DNA of 64,000 nucleotides from Bacteroidota bacterium (GTDB lineage: Bacteria > Bacteroidota > Bacteroidia > AKYH767-A > OLB10). Shown here one piece after another: positions 55,862 to 64,000 of this stretch. The notes beneath the pieces were generated by a model. The model saw only the letters and a program-made list of their open reading frames with translations. It had not been told where the DNA came from and made no database searches. The translations under genes were made by a program, and so were the position numbers. Each line of letters begins with the position of its first letter. The first letter of the stretch is position 1. The stretch spans positions 372,001-436,000 of the forward strand of contig JADKDR010000001.1 of the NCBI GenBank assembly GCA_016714535.1. The letters run 5' to 3'.

Positions 55862-58830
55862 TTAATTTGATTTAATAATTTTTAACCATGAAGTTTTTTC
55901 CTCATCAATAATCCCAAGAAAATAAATTCCGTTGGTTAGTTGATTAAATGATAAAGTAACTTGATTAGAACCTTTTACGTTCGATCCTATTCTACTAATA
56001 GCATTTAATTCTCTAAATTCCGAATCAAATAATTTTAAATTCAACGAGCTTTTTAATTCTGTTGTTGAAATAGTGACTTGATCAATAAACGGATTGGGGA
56101 CAATTGAATAATTTGTTTGAGTTTCAATTGATTTATTTGTCTTTGGTTTGCGTAAGGCAGTACAATAAATATATGGTGCAACAATAGTTGCTTGAGTGCG
56201 GTCACCTGTCCGGGTTGGAAGATCGAGTACATTTAATGAAGTATTGCCGTTACCGTATTGATGATAATAAAAACCTCCAAAGACGCTTACGTTGCCCCAC
56301 CACTGATAGTTAACCTGCCCAGCATCATTAACTGTTGGGTCAGTAGAGAAATCAGATGAACCCGTATAATCATTAAACTGACTTACATATTCTTGTTCAA
56401 TTTCAGGTAAAAAGTGAGGTTGGATAGTGGAAGTGCCTAATGGCCATGCATGCGTACTCCAATAACACTGTTGCAACAATACATCTCCAAACTTGGTATC
56501 TCCTGTTGGATTAGCACAATTTAATCCATCTTGCTCCTGCGGCCAAAACTCAGGACTGATACGTGTTTTGCGTGGTGTGCCTCCTCCTTCGTGGTCATTG
56601 CCAAATAGTAGCATAGCCCAGCGGTATAATTGTGGATTTGATAAATCTCCATTTGATAATGGATCTGATTTTAAGAAATTGGTAGGACACCAAGGCGTTC
56701 TTCTATTAGTTCCATTGTAAACAAATCCGTCCATTTTATCTTCAATAAAATATGCATGTGCAATTTGATTAAAACCTTTTTCATCTATAATATCAATCTC
56801 CAAACGAGAATCCGCTAAAGTAGTAGCCCCTGAACTATTTATATCAAATTTTCCATTGGTAAATCCATTATTGGTGCTTGTATGTATATCCATCATAAAT
56901 ACAATTCTACTCACATAGCAATCAACTGCTCTTAAGCGGTAATAATTTTTATTATTACCAACAACTTTATATCGTTTGTCAATATAAGCGTCAGCTAAGG
57001 TTTTCCAATGGTCCCATCCATCTTTTACCTCTCCAAATTGCTCTACCCAATTAGGTGATGCATTACCATAATCGGGTGCAAAGTATTCATAGTCTAAAAG
57101 TAAACCATCAAAACCTAAGGCCAAGCCGCCATCAGCTACGCTACGGTTAAGGCTACAAAGGGCATTAAGTATTTGTGTATTATTGGTAATAGCAACATTG
57201 GGCTCGTCATAGGTATAAGTGTAATCATATTGGCCGGGTCCAATTTCCCTATCACGCACTTGTGCATAAATATTGTCAACACCACCGTTATGCAACATTT
57301 GAATAAATAATTTTAATCTTTGTCTTAATACAGTCCCATCATAATCTGCTAATATGGTTGGAATGGGCAATGGATGCACAGCATCATGATCTTGATAATT
57401 TGAAAATGTTCCATTATCTTCTCTCACTATATCTTCTAAATGCCCAAGAATAACGGTCGAAATCCTTAATTCTTTACATAATTGTATAAATCGATTTGCC
57501 TTATCTTGCCAACAACTTACTCCATTTGTACAAGGTACTACATCATCCAATAATATCATTTCGTCACGTTTGGTTAACTGATAATTGTTAGAATTGTTAG
57601 GTTCTTGATATCGCCAACTATCTTGCATCCAAATTTTGCGTGGAAGTCTGTAGTTGCAATTTGCAAGCATAACAACTATAATATCGGCTGGCGTATTGTT
57701 TTCTTCATTTAACGATGTGCCTACCACCGCAAAGTTGATATCATCAACTACACAGGCTCCTTTAAACTCATCTATTGTTTCGCTTTCAAAATAATTTTCC
57801 CATGTAACTTCACCATAAGCGTTGGTATGTACTGCACATCCCAACTTGCCAGCCTCCATATTTTTATAACCTACAAGTGTATAACCTGAGGTTCTCTGTT
57901 TGTATTACACCAAATGCTACTTGGTCAGTAGTGCCATCACCATATTCAGTATAAAATACTTTGTTGCCATTATCTGTAATTTTTAATAAAAACATGCGAG
58001 ATACATTGGCTGATGCATCCCAACTTTTACCTGCAATGACATAACTCTGCAATTGACCGGGACATACTGAATAGGCAAATTGAGACAAATTAACGTTATA
58101 GGTACTATCCCATAGTTTTGTACCATCTCCATCAATCTTTACTACCATTACATCTTGTTGTGCTAATGCACCTGTACTGCCTACTAAAATAAACCCATTA
58201 TCATCATTTGATTTACAAGCTGCAAAGCATACATCATTATCTGTACTACCATAATTATATGACCACAATTTAGTTCCTTGGTCATTAAATTTAGCAGCTA
58301 CCATATCACGTTGTCCATGAACTCCGGCATTAGTATAACCAAAGGCAAGGTAATTTACACCATCAACAACAATGCTATAACTGCCATCTGCTAATGCACT
58401 ACCGGTACTTGTTGACCATACTTCATCACCATCTGATTCTGTTCTTATTAGAAAAAAATCTGCCGCACCATTTCCAAAGCTATTCGTATAGCCTGCAATA
58501 ATAAATCCCCCATCCGCAGTTTCGCGTATTGCCATTCCCTCATCATTATATATTCCTCCATAAGCATGTGACCAGAGTTCTTCTCCTTCATTACTAATTC
58601 TAACCAAATACACATCTTTCAATCCATTGTTTTCGCTTGTTCTACTTCCAATTATTGCAAATCCACCATCCATTGTATTTATGATAGCATTGCCAGTTTC
58701 ATTTCGACTACTGATACCAATGGTTTGCGACCACATTACTCCTTGCCCTATTGTATAATTAGTATTAAAAATTGCAAAAAGTATTAAAATAAATGTAGTA
58801 AATTTGATGTGTTGCCTGTTGCCTGTTCAT
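55862..58830 (-). CDS. T9SS-type secreted propeller protein with a GH18-like DGxxxDxE segment; two disruptions
   Basis: Reconstructed as one chain of about 986 residues. The N-terminal part (ATG 58830 to about 57890) has a signal peptide segment (FTTFILILFAIFNTNYTIGQ) and delta-60-type propeller repeats (GGFAIIGSRTSE, GGFIIAGYTNSFG, NGFILVGSTGA). The second part (to 55862) has a TIM-barrel-like region with LGFDGLLLDYEYF, resembling the GH18 signature, and a T9SS-type tail (YSIVPNPFIDQVTISTT, LTNGIYFLGII). Two interruptions exist. A 7-bp tandem duplication at 58811-58824 throws the ATG out of frame, and one extra base near 57891-57896 splits the body. Read as it stands, the frames are 57864-58736 and 55862-57859. 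Any enzymatic function is inference. Confidence 0.65.
58811..58827. repeat. 7-bp tandem repeat (GTTGCCT x2 plus GTT) over the start of a surface-protein gene
   Basis: GTTGCCT at 58811-58817 and 58818-58824 is followed by GTT. On the minus strand it lies six bases into the gene whose ATG is at 58830-58828. Removing one copy puts that ATG in frame with the signal peptide. Confidence 0.75.
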
Positions 58831-59074
58831 TATACCTTCTGATACAATAGAACTAAATTTTAATGTTGAATCCATTTGTTTTGATTTTGTTTTAGGAAAA
58901 TTAATTAAAATAAGAACCGTGTAGTTTGCAAACTATGAATGTGAAATTATAGAAAAGAAATGTTAAATAGCAAATAAACTTATGAACCGGTATTGTAAGT
59001 ATTAATTTTTTCTCTAGAAAAATAAACCACTAACCCCAACCAATTAAAAGAAATAGAAAATAATACAAGTTGCA

Positions 59075-59257
59075 AATGCCCTTTATTTTAAATCACCAAC
59101 CGATGTTGCCAACATGATTGACAATTATGATGAAGTAAAAACCAAACGAGATTCATTTACAGCAAATAATCTCAATAAAATAAAAAATGAATACAACTGA
59201 CAAAAAATTGCGGATCAATACGAGCGGATGTTTAAGGAGGTAATTGGGAAGAAATAA
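59075..59257 (+). pseudogene. 3' remnant of a second DUF1972-type glycosyltransferase
   Basis: A fragment with about 60 codons, closely related to the last 60 codons of the glycosyltransferase at 53275-54372. It reads NALYFKSPTDVANMIDNYDE, then KIKNEYN, stop (TGA where the intact gene has TGG), QKIADQYERMFKEVIGKK and a stop at 59257. Nucleotide identity is highest in the last 30 bases (gagcggatgtttaaggaggt is shared). A terminator follows at 59341, as if the remnant kept its original 3' end. The intact copy lacks a clear terminator. No part upstream of 59075 is recognisable as coding. Confidence 0.85.
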
Positions 59258-59340
59258 TTTTTTGCATCAATTAATTTGGTTTTTACCCTTTTACCAAGAT
59301 AAATGACTGCTAACTAATTCTTAAAAGAACGTATATAGAA

Positions 59341-59369
59341 GCCATTACAAATGTTTGTAACGGCCTTTT
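59341..59369 (+). terminator. Terminator following the glycosyltransferase remnant
   Basis: GCCATTACAAA pairs with TTTGTAACGGC (one A-C mismatch) and is followed by C then T6. It lies 83 bp after the remnant's stop. Confidence 0.7.
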
Positions 59370-59486
59370 TTAGTAAAAATAATTGCATAATTCTGATAAA
59401 GTAAACTTATCGCAATATAAATGCAATATCAGTTTTGAAACTAAAAATTTTGGCAGTTTTGTCTCAGCAACCTTAAAACTACCACC

Positions 59487-62400
59487 ATGCTTAAAATCTA
59501 CTTGCTTTTTTTTATGTTACTTCTGTGCTTTCATACTAAATCTCAATCAAACTATTTACAAAGTTTTGGAAGTACCGCCACAGATGAAGCATTAAAAAAC
59601 ACAACCGATATATGGGGCAATGTTTACACAACAGGCTTCTTTAGCAATACGTGCAAATTTGATACGGTAACACTTACTTCTAAGGGAGCCGCTGATATAT
59701 TTGTTTGCAAACAAAATGCTTCAGGCACATTACTTTGGTCTATCTCTGCGGGCGGCAATGGTAGTGATAGGGCTTATGGCTTATCAAGCGATAAATGGGG
59801 TAACCTGTTTATCACTGGTGTGTTTGCTGACTCTGCTTCCTTTGGCAATTTTACATTACTATCAAAAAATAACACACAGGATATTTTTATTGCAAAAATT
59901 GATAGTGGCGGGAATTTTCTTTGGGCTAAACTTTTTGGTGGCAATGATATTGACATTTCGTTATCCTGCATGGCCGACACCAATGGCAATGTAATTTTTA
60001 CAGGTCAGTTCAAAGATTCTATTTACTTTGGCAACAACGGCTATCTGAGTGCCTTTAATCCAATTACTAACTCCGTATCTTTTGATATGTTTATTGCCAA
60101 GTGCGATTCGGCTGGAAATATCGTATGGTCTAAAACGGGGAGTAGCAAGTATGATGACCGTGGCCTGGCTTTAACCATAGATGAAAAGAATTCAATTTAT
60201 CTTGGATTCCAATTTAGCGACACGCTCGACTTCGGCACTGTTTATAACAACATCGGCTTTAATGCATCAGCCTTATGCAAGATGGATGAAAATGGAAATA
60301 TCACCTGGTTTAAAAAATTTATTGCATCAAGTGTGAGTTTATATAACCTTGCTTATGCTCAGAATAGCATTTACATGGCGGGAGATTATTCTGGAAAAAT
60401 GATACTTCCTCAAAATCCAATTAGCTATCTGCAGACGCCATTTATTAATCAACTTTTTTTAATTAGAATGCGTCCGGATGGCTCGGTTGCCAATGCATTT
60501 GCCACAGGCAGCAATAATCAGTTGCACTGTTATTCGCTTGCGTCAGATGCTCAGGGAACTGCTTGTATTGGTGGAGTTTTTGAATGCGAAATGACAGCAC
60601 TTAACCAAGAGTTTGGAGATGCGCTTTTCAAATCAGTTGGAGAGTACGATGTGTTCTATGCAGCGTATGATACGCTTGCCAACCGACTTTACGCAAGGCA
60701 CATAGGTGGGCATGGAAAAGATAATTGCGCCTCGGTGACCATGCAAAATAAATATCACCCTACACTCTGTGGTAGCTTCGAACATATCATCAATGTTCCC
60801 GATGGAAATAATTTTCAACCTCATGGAAGTAATTCAAATGTATCTTCGCAAGGGCCGGGCATTAAACCCAATCATTGTGGCGAAGCATGGTATGGGAAAT
60901 TTATTTCTTGTTTGACCAATGGAAATAAGGACATATTTTTTGCTCAACCATTTGATTCAACACGAGCAATTTACGATTACTATTTTCGTACAGATACAAA
61001 TTGTGTTCATCCGGTAGTTTCTCCATTTATTAATGGTAAGGATACCATTATCGGGTGCGACTCTGTGCCGGTAAGCGTGTGGCTGCCAACAGGACAAAAT
61101 GCAGTAATAGGGCCACAGTATAATTTCCTATGGTCAAATGGAAAGACCGAGCAAAGTATATGCAACCAATACAGGGTTCTTGTATGTAACAATAAGTACC
61201 AATGATAATTGCATGAGTTATAAGGATAGCATTTACATCATACTTTATCCCGCTCCTAATCTTCCTTCCATTACCAATTACGGTGGCATTCCATTTACAG
61301 CAATACCAATAGACACCTGCATAAAAAACATTCTTGTAAATTTTCCGGATACCATAATGCTAGTTGGTATCAATTCTAATCAAGGATATAGCACCTATTG
61401 GCAAACGCCAAATGGCATTGAAAATGGCGATAGTTTACAAGTATGGCAACCGGGAGCATACACGTATAATGTAACTGCCCCAGGAGGTATATGCAGCAAG
61501 AATGATTGCATTGAAGTTTACTATTACGCCTATAATGGCGATTCAAGCCAATGCATTGGGGACACTATCTATCCGCAGATATATTTTGTTGACTCACTAC
61601 ATGAGGCAACGGATACTGTTACCTTATGCGCAGGTGAAAGTTTTAAAATGTTTGTGGCCGACAGTATTGATTATTATAACGGCAATGATACAACCCTGCT
61701 TGATGTGTTGATGGAGTGGAAAATAACCGGAGGGTTTCATTGGCAGCTTGACAGTTCATTCACACATACTTTTGAATTTCACTATCAAAAATATATTGCA
61801 GACTCTACTTCTCTTTGTAATGTCGAGGTTATAATACACCACCTGATTTCAGGATTAGTGATAGCCACCATTTCGCGCGACTTTTATTTAAAAGTAAATC
61901 AACCACCCGCTGATACCGTTGTCGCTTATGCCCCTGCCATTATTTGCCCGGGCGATACAGAACTGGTTTACCTCACAGGTTGTGATAGTTTTACAGTGGC
62001 CGGGTCCGGCATTGCATACATTTCTCAATATGGCGACTCTATTCTGATTTATAAAGGAGGCGCTTACTCTGCAACATATACACTTACCGATACACTTACA
62101 GGATGTTCAGTAACGAAAACCAAAACTATTAGTATTGACCAAATTGAAACTCCCGATATAACTGCAATTCCTAACAATGCCCTACTTTGCCCGGGTGATA
62201 GTGTTTTATTAATTGCAGACACTGGTATTGCATTTGTATGGTATGGCCCACTCAGCACTATTATTGGATATACACAAAGTATCTATGCCACATCCCCGGG
62301 GTTATATCATTATGTATGGACAGATACAGGAGGATGCACGTTAACCTCTAACTTTATGGAAATTATCGCTTATACCTCTCCATTTATTACTGCAAGCCCA

Positions 62401-64000
62401 GGCAATCAACTCTGTGAGGGTGGAACTATAACCTTGAATATTTCTACCAATGATAGCTCAGTAATCAACTGGCACCCCCCATTGAGTGGCAGCATGCTTA
62501 CACAGGTAATTGACTCGGCCGGTACTTATAGTTGCGATGTTACTGTTTGCGGTATTACTACAACTCTGTCTATAGTTATTACCAATTCCAATTTGCAAGC
62601 TACAATTGTGCCTTCGGGCCCTATTCAAATTTGCCAGAATAGCGGCACTATGCTTGTTGCCAACCTCGGCATGATATTATATGATTGGCAGCCCGGTGGA
62701 AATTCACAGCCATATAATTATGTAACCAATGCTGGTACATATACGGTAATGATTACAGACTCATTTGGCTGCACTGCTATGGACACTGTTATCGTTGATA
62801 CTCTCCCTACAATTAGCCCCCCTTCGGCTTTGCAATTTACTATCTGCAAAGGTGACTCGTTGCTCATTAATGCTACCAATCCCGTTGCCTGGTTTAGTCA
62901 AGCCGATCTGAATTCATTGATTTCCATTGCAGACACTTTTCAAACCTCCGCTATATTCAACGATACAATAATCTATATTGCTGCTAACGACTCTCCATGT
63001 TTTAGTGATTTTGTACCGGTGAGTATATATGTTAACCCTGCTTCATTATTGAGCATCCTACTTGATGATACTATTATCTGTAAAGGAGATTCAATAATTT
63101 TATACGCTACCTATTTACCGCAAGTGAATTATCAATGGTCAGGACCCGGAAATATTACTGCTACCAATGATTCTTTAATCATTTATAATTTTGATAGTAC
63201 TAATGTTGGTTATTATTTTCTGCAATTTTCTGATTCATTGTGCCCTGGTGGATTAGATTCTATATTTTTAAATTTGATTAATTCAACTGCCATAACTGTT
63301 ACCGAAAACATGCAGCTTTGTAATGGTGATACGCTATTACTTATTGCCAATTCTGTTTCAAGTACAACTTACTCATGGACATCTCCATTAGGCACCCATA
63401 CCACCAATGATACATTATTAATTTACCCCGCTACATTGGCAGATAGCGGCACTTACATTCTAAATGCTACGCAATTTAATTGCTTGATGGATTCAATATC
63501 TATTCCTGTAAGTGTATTTCCAGTTCCTGCTTTGCCTATTATCACTGGAGATACAATTTATTGTATGGGTGATACAATTAAATTACAAGCACTTGTTGCA
63601 GATACGGGTACCTATTTATGGAATTATCTATTAGGAATACAAGCTGGCTACACCTCCTTGCTGTTACCTGCAAATAATCTTACTATGGGTGGTCTGTATA
63701 CTTTTAGCATTACTGCAAATGGATGCAAAGCGCAGGATTCAGTTTTAATTTTAGTAAAGCCATTACCTTTTGTAAATAATTTTCAATCAATTGAAAAATG
63801 CGTTGGCGACTCTATCTCTATCAATCAAGCTACACAAGCAAACACAACTTATCAATGGCTGTTCAATGGGAATAATTTTTCTTCAAATGCTAATTTATTC
63901 TTCAACTCGTTGCAATCTGGAAATGGCGGGCAATATCAGTTAATAGCCAACATGAATGGCTGTACAAATATATCAGACACTTTTAGCATCAGCGTTTATG
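59487..64000 (+). CDS. Giant secreted repeat protein (SBBP propeller then Ig-like repeats), partial, frameshifted
   Basis: The gene runs off the right edge with more than 1,500 codons. A signal peptide (MLKIYLLFFMLLLCFHTKSQ) is followed by an SBBP-type propeller (about 20-480; DIWGNVYTTGFF, DKWGNLFITGVF). Then come at least ten Ig-like or PKD-like repeats, each opening with a CxGDS-type motif, spaced 211-319 bp apart from about 61625 to 63800 (ICPGDTELVYL, LCPGDSVLLIA, ICKGDSLLINA, LCNGDTLLLIA, YCMGDTIKLQA). The first frame stops at 61205 after an artefactual tail. The repeats are in another frame, joined near 61156-61161 (agtatatgca) by adding a TA or removing one base. The C-terminus is unseen. 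An adhesion or gliding-type role is inferred. Confidence 0.8.

Noticed and set aside
54373..59074. Insertion sequence or transposon between the transferase copies
   Set aside because: No transposase, inverted repeats or target duplication was seen; only the transferase 3' end is repeated.

Overview
The window looks like a chromosomal segment of a Bacteroidota (Bacteroidetes) bacterium. Five things support this. The division and cell-wall (dcw) cluster has the gene order usual for that phylum. Many secreted proteins end in putative type IX secretion (T9SS) sorting domains. There are SusC/TonB-dependent receptor-type genes. The promoters carry the TAnnTTTG -7 motif. Shine-Dalgarno sequences are generally absent. 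No phage, insertion sequence or CRISPR array was recognised.

Layout. 1-4.0 kb: a 3'-truncated tail-fibre/endosialidase-type repeat protein, then a NarL-type response regulator and its TPR sensor kinase. 4.3-6.8 kb: dnaJ, a frameshifted grpE, and a TlpA-type thioredoxin. 7.0-10.4 kb: a PKD-domain secreted protein followed by a choice-of-anchor-B (LVIVD) secreted protein. 10.7-11.7 kb: era and an initiator tRNA-fMet. 11.8-27.6 kb: the dcw cluster on the minus strand, transcribed mraZ-rsmH-ftsL-ftsI-murE-mraY-murD-ftsW-murG-murC-ftsQ-ftsA-ftsZ, with a three-repeat MraZ operator ahead of mraZ. 28-37.6 kb (plus strand): ribF, a TonB_C/vWA fusion protein, an LTA-synthase-like sulfatase-fold protein, coaE, an MBL-fold exonuclease-like protein, nnr (interrupted by an in-frame TAG), a Nudix hydrolase and an aspartate aminotransferase. 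37.8-46.5 kb: a decayed outer-membrane receptor, a Ser/Thr kinase with a lipoprotein, an endonuclease-family protein, a pterin dehydratase, a TonB-dependent receptor, ctaA and lysC. 46.5-64 kb: large T9SS-type surface proteins, a TMTC-like TPR glycosyltransferase, a DUF1972 glycosyltransferase, and the start of a giant repeat protein that runs off the right edge.

Together the dcw genes supply peptidoglycan precursor synthesis (MurC/D/E/G, MraY) and the divisome (FtsZ/A/Q/L/I/W). The accessory half is dominated by exported beta-propeller, PKD and Ig-like proteins.

A striking property is the number of interrupted reading frames: grpE, murC, the MBL gene, nnr, aspC, lysC and two surface-protein genes. 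Several are normally essential and most differ by one base in a short homopolymer, so consensus error is the simplest explanation. The in-frame TAG in nnr and a 7-bp tandem duplication at the start of one surface-protein gene are not homopolymer slips and deserve separate checks.
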